The position numbers and the translations under genes are program-made. Source: Euclidia mi (Eukaryota; Arthropoda; Insecta; Lepidoptera; Erebidae). From it: a stretch of 64,000 bases of DNA. Shown here in pieces: positions 44,330-56,395 of this stretch (position 1 is the first letter of the stretch; the number at the start of each line of letters is the position of its first letter). The notes below the pieces were generated by a model, which was not told the origin of the DNA, made no database searches, and worked only from the letters and a program-made list of their open reading frames with translations. Where the stretch lies: assembly GCA_944739405.2 (NCBI GenBank), contig OX123182.2, positions 43,711,598-43,775,597 of the forward strand, in the 5' to 3' direction.

Positions 44330-44462
44330 GGGGAAATATACGCAAAGTGGCTGGTAGCTGCTAGACACGAAGAGCCGGAAATTGGTCACAGTGGTGTGCA
44401 ATTGGAGTGGCTTCTAACTAGCAGTGGACTATGGCAGACTGATGATGATGATCATGATGGTG
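44330..44462 (+). mobile_element. Worn RTE-type 3' fragment
   Basis: CAGCTAGACACGAAG-like sequence is followed by TAGCAGTGGACTATGGCAGA and GATGATGATGATCATGATGG, the same 3' end plan as the RTE fragments at 31741 and 54315. Coding register is lost. Confidence 0.5.
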
Positions 44463-44606
44463 ATACATTTAACTAGATAAAACATTTAACTAGTTTTACA
44501 CAAGTCTGTTGAAAGTTTCAAATCTGACCCACTACTTTCAACATGCGCAAATGAGGTGGTCATCAAGAAACCCTTAAGCGCCGCCTCTTTCTCAAAATAA
44601 CATTTA

Positions 44607-44875
44607 GGCCTCATTCGCACAAGAGCTTTTATAACGAGCGCAAAAGCGATCAACTCTGGCTTTGGCGCTTTCAATGAGAGCGTTCATACGAGCTCTTTAA
44701 AATCACTCTTGTCCCCGGTTCCATAACGTCTATTCCATTTAACGCCCAATGCCCAGCGTTGAAATGGCAATTATGTTTTAAAAACGCTTCGTGTGAACAT
44801 ACGTAAGGGAATGCATTTGTTCTATTTAAACCCTTTTTTAACGCGCGTTAAATAATCTCTCGTGCGAATGAGGCC
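44607..44875. mobile_element. PIF/Harbinger-like MITE
   Basis: Inverted ends GGCCTCATTCGCAC(A/G)AGAG bound a 269-base element with TTA on both sides (44604-44606 and 44876-44878). A GG start with a TTA/TAA duplication is the PIF/Harbinger signature. No transposase is encoded, so it would be mobilised in trans. The small minus frame at 44486-44674 is incidental. Confidence 0.75.
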
Positions 44876-44878
44876 TTA

Positions 44879-45473
44879 CAACTTTACAATATCCATCTCG
44901 TTTTCACGACATAAAACACATTTGCATCCATATTTCCTTTTAACATAAGGCAAAAAATAAAACATTGAACCGTTCCCAAATAAAATTGCGTTCAAAGATC
45001 TGAGTGAATATTTTATCACACTTTTAAACCGAACATGGGTGCGAATACGTATCTGTTTTATAAAGAACCATATCTGTTTGTTTTTCATTGCAAAGGGTTG
45101 AATGTGGGTTACAGTCACCGTGATGGATGGGATGTATGTGTACAGGGTGAGATCGATGAGGATCCTATAGAAGAATAGCGACAGCTTAAGAATGTCTATG
45201 TAGATTGTTTCAAGGAAATTCTTTACATCTCGTGTATTTTATGTATATTTGGTTCTGCTCAAGCGTTCGTATATCCTATATTCAATTTGCATTTCGATGT
45301 TATTGATACGATATAAAAAACGAATGTTAAGGGTTGATTATATTATGTACCTACTAGTATTATTAATGTTATACCTTTCGGACCGCGTAGTAATAATAAG
45401 ACATTTTTTTTCTTACTTTTATATAACTCTTTCTTTAAGTAAGAAATTCAGTGATACACTAGCCAAAAATGAC
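44879..45473. other. Non-coding spacer
   Basis: Short frames (44876-45118 and 45249-45497) are unrecognised and probably random. Confidence 0.45.
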
Positions 45474-45536
45474 CTAAGTGGAGAGCCTTGGAGGTAAGCT
45501 TATATGCAGCAATGGACGTCAATATGCTGATATGAT
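45474..45536 (+). mobile_element. Short RTE 3' fragment
   Basis: GTGGAGAGCCTTGGAGGTAA, GCAGCAATGGACGTCAATATG and CTGATATGATGA follow the last 60 bases of the RTE 3' fragment at 54315. Confidence 0.55.
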
Positions 45537-46210
45537 GACTTTTCACAATAACTGATAGAAAGCGGTAAATGCAATCTTACAGTAATATGAACATCCAAAT
45601 CACTGCTATGAGAAGTGGGGCATCACTTTATTTACTGAACGGTAATGACCTCTTACACCACATAAAATCTAGCAATAAAATAAGTATTGATTCACATGAT
45701 TTTTGTTTGAACGATAGCTATATCCGTTCGTCCTTCAAGCTAGGTAGCGTCCAAACTTGACTATGCGCTACCCTCAGAGTAATCAAGCGTCTTCCACGGT
45801 TTTAATACTTCGATCCCCGCAAACGAATTCCGAGGGATAAAACTCATCAATAGTTAAGCTTTCATATTTAACAGATAAGGCGATACGTCAACTTCAATTA
45901 CAATACTAGGTCGTTGTTTGACCCTACCCGAGTTGGTCATTTGAAATTATTTTTTTATCTGTGTCGACGCAATTATGAAATAGCTATTGGTCGGGCAGAG
46001 CTTTGCGATGAGTCTGAAGTTGATGAAATGTGAACTTATAGAGAGTTTATGTTTTCTGCCGCGCCGCGTTTAAGACTTAAATCTTCAGTCACGGCTATAA
46101 TAAAGATCTCATACAGTTGTTACTGGGGTAATAAGATGTCATCAATGCAGTATTTCTATGCCTTAGGATACTCAAAAGTCACTGTGTGGGCAATTTATAT
46201 CCTAAAAAAA
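45537..46210. other. Non-coding spacer
   Basis: No recognised gene or repeat. Confidence 0.45.
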
Positions 46211-46515
46211 ATATTTTTAAATAAAACAAAACCGACTTCAAAAAACACTAAAGAACTAAAAAGCAAAAAATAATTGGTTGTGGAGCAAACATTTTTGGAG
46301 TCGATGCCAAGCCAAGTATTTCTGATCTGACTATAAAAGCTCTACACTTTTTTATATAACTTTCGTTGTTGATAGAGTAGGTAGTTTGAAATTTAGTAAC
46401 TTTTTGCGTAAGGCCTTGGCACCGACTCCAAAAATGTTTGCTCCAAAACCAATTATTTTTTGCTTTATAGTTCCTTAGTATTTTTTGAAGTCGGTTTTGT
46501 TTTATTTAAAAATAA
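46211..46515. mobile_element. Large foldback element, about 100-bp arms
   Basis: Arms 46211-46311 and 46415-46515 are inverted copies with about seven mismatches, sharing AAAACCGACTTCAAAAAA, AAATAATTGGTT and GGAGCAAACATTTTTGGAGTC. The spacer is 103 bases. TTTTTTGAAGTCGGTT, the outer arm motif, also ends the dispersed repeat at 47500-47516. Confidence 0.8.
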
Positions 46516-46716
46516 TTTTTATATTTTGCTTTTTAGTGGTATCCTAAAAAAATAGTAATTGGTGGTAAGTAGGTACATAGGATAGTGTAGGTGGTACATA
46601 ATGGGGAGGCCTTCCTTACGTCCCTGAATTCTAAAATGTAGACCTGTACCTTTCTGGCAATTTCAAGTTTTTTTTTGTTTTCAACTAACAATCCTAAACA
46701 CGTTCGTTTCGGTTCC

Positions 46717-47340
46717 ATCATCAGATCCCGGAAATCATCTAGTACCAAAGTGTTTGCCAAGACGAGCCTAAACTCGATGAGATTGCGTTATTGTATTATA
46801 AAGATCCCATGGCCACCTTCCTGCTCTATCATCAGACTTTGGAAAACATTCAGCACTAAAGTTCATGTAAAGACGAATCAAACGAGTCCAAACTCAATGG
46901 GCTTGCGTAATTGTATTACAAATAACCCATGGCTACCTTCCTGCTCCATCATCAGAGTTTGGTAAACATTCAGAACTAAAGTCCATGTAAAGACGAATCA
47001 AAGGAGCCCAAGCTCAATGGGATTGCGTCTTTGTATTACAAAGATCCCATGGCCACCTTTCTGCTCAATCATCAGACCTTGGGAAACATCCAGTACCAAA
47101 GTCCATGTAAAGACGAATCAAACGACTCTAAACTCGATGAGATTGGGTTGTTGCATCACAAAGATCTCATGGTTACCTTCCAGCTCTATCATCAGACCAT
47201 GGAAATCATCCAGCATCAAAGTCTATGTAAAGACGACTCAAACGAGCCCAAACTCGACGCCATTGGGTTTTTATCGTCAAATCGCTTCAAGTGTGCTTAT
47301 AAAAATTGAAGAGGTCCTTCGATTGTTTCAGGATTCCATG
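46717..47340. repeat. 120-bp tandem array, about five units
   Basis: ATCATCAG recurs at 46717, 46828, 46948, 47068 and 47188 with periods 111, 120, 120 and 120. Units carry CCATGGCCACCTTCCTGCTC and CATGTAAAGACGAATCAAA. One + frame is open through the whole array except for one TAA at 46963-46965, giving a 40-residue repeat with IPWPPSCSIIRPWK. That may be chance, since the period is a multiple of three. Confidence 0.9.
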
Positions 47341-47520
47341 ACCAGATCCTGACTTGATGACCATGGGACCAACTGGAAAGTATACTCTTTCAATCAAAAC
47401 AATAATTTTCGAAATCGGTCCAGACGTCTTAGAGAAATCAGGGAACATACATAAAAAAAAAAGATTCCGACAAATTGAGAACCTCCTCCTTTTTTTGAAG
47501 TCGGTTAAAAAAGTGGTAGT
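47325..47520 (+). repeat. Dispersed repeat end adjoining the 120-bp array
   Basis: Reads CCATGACCAGATCCTGACTT, AAATCGGTCCAGACGTCTTAG, ACATACATAAAAAAAA and CCTCCTCCTTTTTTTGAAGT CGGTTAAAAA. From general knowledge this ending is common in moth and butterfly genomes, but I cannot assign its class. The 120-bp array is probably part of the same element. Confidence 0.5.
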
Positions 47521-48946
47521 AATCAAAAAGTACCTGAAAATTTTCAGGTTCCAGCTAAAGTTGATATAACCAGAATCACCCTTAGATTGTTTGCTAAATG
47601 ATGATTATTCTACGATGTTCACATTTACGTCTGTTTAAATTTTAGAACTAAATCGTGAAACCATAATTCCTCAGTTATTCACAAAACACTATGAAAGCAA
47701 TCAAAATATTTTTATAAGATTTACAGAGCTTCATCAAGGAGCCTGACGTTTTTTAAAATATGTGTGTTAAATTGTATCAACGTGAGTACAAAATTACGAA
47801 CGCAGAAGGCCCCAAGTATTGTTGACATAAGTAAACCGCACTTCATCCAATGTCCCGACTTGTAAAAAGAAACAAACCAATAATTGGGTTAAATTGACCA
47901 ACAAACAGGACTGTTCCAAAGAGTTGGTGTTCCGACCTCAGTTCAATATTTATATGAATGAAGGTCTGCAGGTACATAGGTATTTACTCCCAGTTTTTAA
48001 TGATCTGCTCATAAAATACCCTTAAATTCTTTTACTAATATATAGGGGTAGATCTTTTGTTAAGCGGCTGTTAGTATTGCTTGGTTTAAAAATTAATTTG
48101 TGTAGGAAAATACTACATATATAATATTACCGTAGAGGTATATAATTTAAAGTTATAAATATTGAATAAAATCCTTTATTTTATACTATAATGATGAAAC
48201 AGCTTAACAGTTATAGTGAAGCTGTTTCCATAATATTTTAAGAAATATTTATTAGTTATTTACATAAAATGAGTGGGTTAGCCATATCATATTATGAATT
48301 GTAATTTTTAACAATTTTGATGATATAATTCGATGCTTCAGCGAAATAGGTTACTTAAAGTTTTGGTAGTAGCGACAAAATACAAGGATATTAGCTCTTA
48401 AATAACTTTTAGAATGTTAAAAGTTAATAAGCATTAAAGACTAACTAAAACTTAATCATGAACGATCTGAACTTCAAAAGATAGGTAATTCAAACCTATC
48501 GAATTAATAAAATATATTTATTGTTTCAATTTTACAGATAATTAAGAATAAGGCTCACACACAAACTCAATACATAGAAGTTGCTTTGAGATTTGGAAAA
48601 TTAGACATCTTGTATTACATATATTTACAGTACTATGCAGGATGCAGAATTTTGAGCTTGCGTCAGTTTTAGACACGCATTCAGCAGAGATAAGATCCAG
48701 GCTATCGAAGAAAATAATACGAAATTGTGGATTGATACCAAAAGAAATTTGCAGAATAGAACCCCGCTGCAGAATGTTTGTACAAGTCTGTTAATCTTCG
48801 AAAGTCTTAAGAAAAACGGATCACAAGAGTAATGGTGGGCGGAGATATAGATAATGCCTACCTATTAATGCGAGGAGGTGGAAGAGAGAAACGGAGTAAA
48901 GATACTTGTTAGTCGGAGTAGAATGAGGTAACAAGAAGTGAAACTG
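47521..48946. other. Non-coding stretch
   Basis: AT-rich DNA with no recognised gene or repeat. Confidence 0.5.
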
Positions 48947-48960
48947 AGTAATACGGAGTT

Positions 48961-49201
48961 CCCCCCTGTGGGATTTCCACCTTGTCGTGGTGGGGGTGCT
49001 CAGTAACCGTGGTTAGGTCACCCACGGTGAAGCTAAGCGAGATCCCGGGAGTGGACGCTCCGAGTGGGCTTGACGGAGGCCTGCGAAGGATGCGTCCAAG
49101 GGTGCGGGTGCGCGGGACAGTTCTTCTGGCCCCTACGCCTTTCCCCCAGGGCGGAGGGACTCCATGCGGATTTTCCAACCCGACACCAAAAAATAAAAGA
49201 A
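48961..49201 (+). mobile_element. GC-rich short retroposon, copy 2 (plus)
   Basis: The 241-base insert is flanked by the perfect 14-base duplication AGTAATACGGAGTT (48947-48960 and 49202-49215). It begins CCCCCCTGTGGGATTTCC and ends CCAACCCGACACCAAAAAAT, exactly as copy 1 at 19836-20263. It lacks about 190 bases of the middle present in copy 1, lost near 49131. The A-rich tail shows LINE-driven retrotransposition. Confidence 0.85.
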
Positions 49202-49278
49202 AGTAATACGGAGTTGTGGACTGCCGGATCTGAGCTCATGCCGTGCCGTCAAGTTACGTGTGAAATTTAACGGTCAAT

Positions 49279-49510
49279 GGCGGCGGAGCTCAACACCTTC
49301 ATCCGCCGCCAAGGGGGTTTTGTTCGGGGCTCGCCTGACCATGTGGCGGGCCAATACCCGTCGGGGGTAGCGACGAATGCTTCGGCGATAACCTACCCTC
49401 CGACACACGGGTACATGAGAAAGTCGAGGTAGTAACACCACATACTCCGGCTCTCATTTCCCCAAGAGTCGGAGATCCGAAGGGATTTTCCACCTCGTAA
49501 AACAAAAAAA
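49279..49510 (+). mobile_element. Second GC-rich retroposon family (plus)
   Basis: The 232-base insert starts GGCGGCGGAGCTCAACACC and ends GATTTTCCACCTCGTAAAAC followed by an A run. A perfect 10-base duplication AACGGTCAAT flanks it (49269-49278 and 49511-49520). It is not the same family as the insert 78 bases upstream. It is probably the 3' end of a LINE or a SINE derived from one. Confidence 0.8.
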
Positions 49511-49520
49511 AACGGTCAAT

Positions 49521-50660
49521 AGAATGTCAAGGAAAATTATATTTCTTACCACACATCCCTACTGTTTTATTCTTCCTTGCTTCCACCCGTCTCGCTTAGC
49601 CACGCCATGACTTTTGTTTATTACAAGTTTTTAAACCATGTAATTTTTTTTAATTTCTTTGGCACATCAATTTTATGAGTGCTATTTTTGCTGCTCTGAT
49701 CTACTTCTCTTCAGCGGAAAAGCACCCTGACGACCCATGGTTGCCATGTCAGTCATAATAATATGTAAGGTATTATAACCATCTGAACAAATAAAAATAT
49801 GCTTTAAGTACCTTTAATTACCAAAGCATACTTTCGTGATAGTATACCAATATATAACGAATAACAAATTCATGGGAAGATAATATTGGCAAGTAATATA
49901 CAGTTTAAAATTACGTTTAGTACGGAAGAATAAACAATTACATGACGACAGCAAATGTCGCCAAGCCAAAATTTACGTGTCCCCGCCCAAACACAGTGCA
50001 AAAGTAAAGGCAATATTTTATTCTAAAGTTCAACTAATCAGCTGAATCTTAATCACCTTTTAGGTACTTTCAGCACACCGGGGCACAAAGTAAAGAAAAG
50101 ATAAGTAAAAGCTCCTTTCCTTTCCTATTTAAGTACCTTTCTACCCCGCCGGTTCCATTGGCGATTCCCAAAAGGCATTATTCATTCTCAACCTATTCTT
50201 TGACATTGGCCACTGGCTTTTTAGTAAACGCTTCGGTAAACACTATTTTATCTGCACTTTATTTATTTCTAATTATGTGTGAATGAACGTTACCGTAGCT
50301 AATGAATTTTCCAATCTATTTAGTCTAACCAGTACATAACACATGAATGTGTTTAAGCATTGGTTAATTATTAATGTAATTTAGAAAATAAATTATTATA
50401 ATTGCGAATTCGTAACAACAAATATCACAAAACAAGGATCATCAAAGCTCGCTAAAGAATGTTCAAATAAATTTGCGTTCGGAACGATTTACACATTTTG
50501 TCGACACATTTTTCAGGGGATCGACGAAGTAGAATAAGCTTTTATAATGATATAAGTACACAATTTTGTAATATTCAAATCAGAACCATTTGAAAACGCA
50601 TGGCACATTCCGCAATGCAGCATTTGGTAAAATCTCGGAATTTCGTACCTTTGAAGTCTT
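49521..50660. other. Non-coding stretch
   Basis: No recognised gene or repeat. Confidence 0.5.
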
Positions 50661-50975
50661 GGGCGGTTTCAGATTTACGTATTTGTCTGCGTGTATACGG
50701 TCGTTTCAGCATACGCGCTTACACGCGCGCTACATTACGCGATTCAAAAAACCGGACTCGCGTAAACGGGCATATTTCGTCGTGTTCGCTCGAAACGGTA
50801 GTGACATCTTGTCAGTGTCAACATGGATTCTGATGGCTCGCGCTTGTACGAGCTTAGAAGCACTTTAATGCTCGTACGAGTTGCGCTTTTTCCAAAAGGC
50901 GCGCCTATACGCGCCTACATGCGCTTCCAAAAACGAGCTTATACGCGCGTATAAAACGCAAATCTGAAACCGCCC
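50661..50975. mobile_element. MITE with GGGCGGTTTCAGATTT ends
   Basis: GGGCGGTTTCAGATTTACGT at the left faces GGGCGGTTTCAGATTTGCGT on - at the right. The interior is rich in CGCGC and GCGTATA motifs, far richer in GC than its surroundings. TT precedes and AA follows the ends, and no target duplication is clear. Frames at 50590-50868 crossing it are incidental. Confidence 0.7.
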
Positions 50976-53900
50976 AATGAAAATTCGGCGTATTTGATAC
51001 GTGCAACGTGAATTCCCTCAATATCTTATGATTTTAATACGTTTCCAAAAATGCATCAAATTTACATTTGATGGAAAAATATTTAATAAGATGATAACTT
51101 ATATAAAAATGTATTCCGTGAGTTCTATATTTTTAAACTACAGCCTATGTTAACGTCGTAAGTGAGAAATTGAGCAAACAATTGAAGTCCTTTCCCTTTT
51201 TACAAATATATTTTTTGGGGTGTTCTCATAGTGAGAAGATGCCCGTGCTCAGCAGTGGGACAGTTTATACACAGAACTGATTTTGTCATTTTGATTGTTT
51301 CTCTTTAATTTATTTTATTGAAAAAAAGTTCTTGTTACACCATAATTATTCTTATAGGTATTTTGTTATTATTTTGGATAAGTACATTTAGTTATTTATT
51401 TAATAATTACACCAACAAATGAGAGTAAAGCTTTTAACAAATTAATGTCATCATATTAAGTTAATACACATACAGTGCAAAATATTGACACAACTCAGTT
51501 ATCAACCTACGGAACCGTTGATACATAAATAAGCGATAAAATAAATAGGTTATACTGAAAATTTGTTGAACAATCACAAAGAGGAATTGGCAAACATACC
51601 GTGAACATTCAAAACGATGCCAAAAGCAAATTATGGTGAAATCGTTCGTTTGTGGCATGAGAGTTGCCAGATCCATCGGGATTATTCATTAGACATCCGC
51701 TATGGTACATTATTCACTGTGATTAATGTACCGGCATCAGTACGTGATCCGTCACCACAAAGACAATTACAATTACTGAAGCTGAATGGTAGCAACAAAC
51801 GAACGCTTAGTTCGTAGAAACTATCAAGCCTCATAGAAGCGATTAGCAAATACCAACATGAGGTCTGATATTGAACGACTGGATTTATAATAGACAAAAT
51901 GTTGTCATGTACCGAGGTAATTTAAAGCAGTGAGTATACTATTACCATGAATAAACCTACAACGTTTGTCACATTGCCCCATGCCTTAAAGAGCACGTTA
52001 AGCTGTGGGTCTAGTCTATCATAAAGATCTTTGACGGTGACCATGGAATATCGTTAACCCTTTGGATTGCGGGAACAGGCGGAAGTTGATCTTTGGAAAA
52101 GCTAATATTATATCATCTCTTTAAACCAATAAGTCACACCGAGCTCTAAAATTCTTGGATGTAACTTGGATAACGTTGGAACAATGATGATCACAGTCAT
52201 CGTTTGTTCGTACAAACTTTAAGGTGACTGTCACTGTGTTATCTTAATATTTTCTCAAAGCGCATAACAATAATGCGGTGATGTTCTAATAAAGATATAG
52301 CATTCTTACATGATTTATCTCTTATGTGCAGCAATTGAAAGATCTGAAGTAGAATTAAGATTATTTATTAACTCTAAAATATTTTACGAGCCATTAGTAT
52401 CGACCAAAGATTAATTGATTCTTGAAAGAAGTTGATAAAAAATGGTGATGAAAGTAGCCATTTAACATTTCAGCTTTGTGATGTCAGAAAGAGGTTCTAA
52501 TTCCAGTATTCTGGAGTTCTAATATATAGGAATAACCTAGAAAGAAAAATAAAGCTAAAGAAATGTAAAATTTTTACTCTTTGAAATTAAATTTCATGTA
52601 AGGGTAATTATATTCGTAGTTACAAATTTAAATATATTTCTTTGATACTGAAGTATAGCGCGTGGACGAATGTTACGAACAATATAAAACGAATATACCA
52701 AAGACCACACTAAAAGAGCAAGAAAGTTATAATTATGTTACCAATAATTTTAACAAGCACAACAAACACCAAATGTGCGTTTTCTTTATTTTCCACACAT
52801 ACTAACACAACTTTATTACAATGTAACCAAGATCGTCATGCTTTTAATATTTACTGGGATATACTGTCAAATACTAACTCTATAAATATTGAAACAAATA
52901 GCTCTTCGACGTGCCTGTGCCGTTACGCAACAATGCCTGCTATACCATATTCCGACCGAAATGCACTGCGATAAACATGGACTGCGTTTAAGCTTATTTA
53001 GCGTGAGATAAGCTTAATTTATATGTGATGTTTGATTTAAATGCCTGGAATGTCTGGAGAGGGGACCATTATTATTCTACGCTATCTAGTTTCATTAATA
53101 TAATTAATGTGAGGCACATAATTAAATATTGACTAATAATTTGCAATTTAATTAGCTGATTAAAGTGTTATTTGTTTAGGCCTGTATTGTATTAAATGGC
53201 CAATTCGCACCCGAAGTTAAAACATTTATTTTTGTGTGTCCTAATATTTGAGATGCAGATCTTAGACTGTCGGGTCATGAATGACTATGAATGAGTTTTG
53301 TAGTCTGGGACTGGAAAGGGTTCTTGAGGATGACCTTGACGCCAAGTCACACAAATATCTTCATCTAAAGGCACTCAAGATAAAATTTTATATAATGACA
53401 AGCAAAGTGCTACCATAAATTTGTTCAGGCACGTGCTTAGAAACAGGAGTACAATTTGATGTCTCGAACAGAGGGTGACTTGATGGACAGACCCTACAAA
53501 ACCAATAATACAGATGTCTTTATTAATATTCTCACGCTCGTACATAAATCATAACAACAACAAAAAATCTACGAAGAAGAAAAAATATGTGCAGCACCGG
53601 GTCAAGGCAGCGAACGCCAAAAGCAGATTACAAAACTTTGACATAAACAAATATTTCACTCTTTTGGTAAGTAAGTTTTCTGATGTAGCAAATGTTTCCA
53701 AAAACTTTTGCTGTATCAGAAATTAAAAGTATCTATCAGAATTTTCTTGTCCTATTATCAGGTAATAAGGCCCAAAAAAATACGTTGAGTTCTATAGACG
53801 ATATGGCAAAAATCGCCTACGTAAGTGCTCACACAAAATAAATAGCTTCATGTATTGAAATAAATTGACAAGAAATATATTGTGACAAATATTACCCAGA

Positions 53901-54314
53901 AGCAATTCTTGTTTACGTCAGAATGTCTAAATCTTCAAAAGGATTTTCTTTATTTTTAAGTATAAATAAAATAACTAATATTTTTCTCCTTAGTAAGTAC
54001 GAGCGGCAAACAAGCTTCAGCCCGCCTTGTTTGTATTATACCGTGGGTAGAACATTCACATATCACCGATGCTAACCAGGTATCACTTGCCATCCTAAGC
54101 TAATTATTACACAAGGAAAAGATGCGCTATGCTCATCATTTTCTGCCAAACGATTTTCTCAGTTTCAATTATTATCGCTCTTTGAGAGGTTTGGTCCTGC
54201 GATGCTCTTAATTAACGAACGAAATGCAAGTAAGTAGCGCAGTAAGTTTACTCCTCGCAACCGTACAGTCAGGATGTAGTTTTGTATCGACTATACTACT
54301 GATGTATACAAAGT
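50976..54314. other. Non-coding stretch
   Basis: Short frames at 51461-51897, 52735-52974 and 53514-53726 match nothing I recognise. Exons of a host gene cannot be ruled out. Confidence 0.45.
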
Positions 54315-54560
54315 CACCGACATAGCTCTCCGAATAGCCAGGCTGAAGTGGCAATGGGCAGGGCAGGTTGGGGTAGGCGGGTTCTAGAGTGGCGACAACG
54401 TACCGGACGACGTAGCAGGGGTAGGCCTCCCGCAAGGTGGACCGACGATCTGGTTAAGAACGCGGGAAGCGGTTGTGTCAAAATCGGTCTGTGTGGAGAA
54501 CCTTGGGGGAGGCCTATATCCAGCAGTGGACGTCTCTAGGCTGACATGATGAATGATGTA
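54315..54560 (+). mobile_element. RTE-type LINE 3' fragment
   Basis: A frame reads GRPPARWTDDLVKNAGSG, with EPWGRPISSSG after a small frame change from the usual WxxxGEAYVQQ, then GCTGACATGATGAATGATG. It is the C-terminus and 3' end of an RTE-group ORF2, longer than the copy at 31741. Confidence 0.75.
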
Positions 54561-56395
54561 TTCGCTTCTCCACTACCATACGAAGAAGAGAGAATGGTAA
54601 GATAGGTTTGAACCTACGGCGCTCGCATTTAACCAAGAAAAAATATCGAGGAATATTACTGCTATACTTCAATCTTTTGAGAATCAGTGACACTGTCCTG
54701 GCAGAGCCAGCTCATTCATGCTGTAAACAGGTTGGCTTTATACTCGAAAAAATTGTTTCATCTAGTAATATTGCTAAATACTTAGCAGGCATTCCGGTGC
54801 TACAACCTGCATTATACGAAAAAGATTATCAAAAACTTTTTGTAGTGAAACGAAATAAAATAAAATACATATTACATATTTTTTGTATAATTATGCACTG
54901 TTGCTACCATGGTGCTTACTATTTATAAAAAGAACTGTGCAAAACAAAGCAAAACTCATTTCATAACGTGCCTATACAATTTTCTTACTCATATAAAAGC
55001 AAATAAATGCTGAACTGAAGCCATTATTTCCGCCAGGACCTCATTTCAAACTCATCAATGAGAAGGGAGACTTGCTATTATGTGTGCCATAAATCTATAA
55101 CGCTGTCTATTACTTCCATTTATGTACCGTGCCACGCACTTCATGCACGCAGCGATATTCTATAGACAACTTTCCATCAATTTGGGTTAGGTAGGAGTCA
55201 CTTTATTTTTATCAAAAAGCTTTTATGTTTCTAAATTTCTGAGAATTTTCTTTAAACTTTTCAGGTTAAAGACGTGCTGTATAAGATCGTTGATTTTCTA
55301 TTGTCATGAAAACGAGTTTATTCAGATTTCCAGCGCTTTGTAATGTAAACAGAAGAATGATGTTAAACTTGATATATTCACACAAAGACAGACCCTTAAA
55401 TTGTTCATATAAAATTTCGAAATTGAGGGGGATGAATAAGCAATATTCGAATTTCCGACTCTCTCGATTCTGAGATGCATAAAATACTCAAGAATAGTCG
55501 AAATCATGTCATGAGGCTAACGCAATCGCGGAGGGCGCAGTATATTAGCGTTATATTATCACTTTTATCTGTTATACAAAAAAGGGGAGCCCTTTTTTGA
55601 AGGCCGTGTACAAATCTAGCCATGTAATTTAAATCAAAAGCTTGTACTTCGTATCAGAATTTTGTGCATAATTCTTGTTTAACCAATGCGCATCAGGGAT
55701 TATTAATTTTTACAATATTTTATCAGAAAACCGTTAAGGCAGCATGGCGGTATTTTCTTACAACATTATGAGTAAAATTGTAGTTTAAAAAATCAACATA
55801 TTATACGAACAAAACCTAAAAGCAAATTGTGTTGAACCGCAAGGGTGCTGTATTACGGCCTCATATAGCACCCACAAGCTGCTTGGGTAAAACTGGCAGT
55901 ATGTCTTAAATAATGTGATTTTGACATCAAGAGAGCACCGATCAATTGTAGACTATCAAATTACGACAGTAGGCCAGGACCGTGTGTGTTTTCTTACAAC
56001 GACGATTTCAGACATTTCTTCACAGTATTATAGTTCAGTACTATGTATGACGGAAAAAAGATAAGTTACATAAAATACAAACCACAACTACAAATTTACG
56101 TGTTTCAAATTTACTTTCAAAATAATAAAAGATAGCATTCATGCTAGATGCCTCGACATCTAACCATGATACTACACATAAAAACTCAATTTCTTTTGTT
56201 GGCGAATTATCACATAGACTGAATAGCATGAATGCCTCTTCAAAGTAAATACTCCAAATACATTGCTAATCCAACTTTACTGTACACATATAAAATACAA
56301 TACGCAATTGTTTTGTGTATAAAATTACCTCTTACATTGACAGGTACTCTGATTTGTCAGAGAGAGAACACAAAATAAAAGCTAGTGTCTAGAGT
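54561..56395. other. Non-coding stretch
   Basis: The 106-residue frame at 54608-54928 resembles no family I know. I see no other feature before the LTR. Confidence 0.45.

Noticed and set aside
46717..47340. CRISPR-like spacing in the 120-bp array
   Set aside because: Whole units are similar; there are no short identical repeats with unique spacers, and the context is eukaryotic.
50590..50868. Two + frames with arginine-rich sequence
   Set aside because: They cross the left end of the MITE at 50661 and reflect its CGCG-rich interior.
51461..51897. Hydrophobic minus frame and overlapping + frame, considered as a receptor exon
   Set aside because: Too short, no family motif, and the two frames shadow each other.
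54608..54928. 106-residue + frame
   Set aside because: No recognisable motif and no splice or start context; not annotated as a gene.
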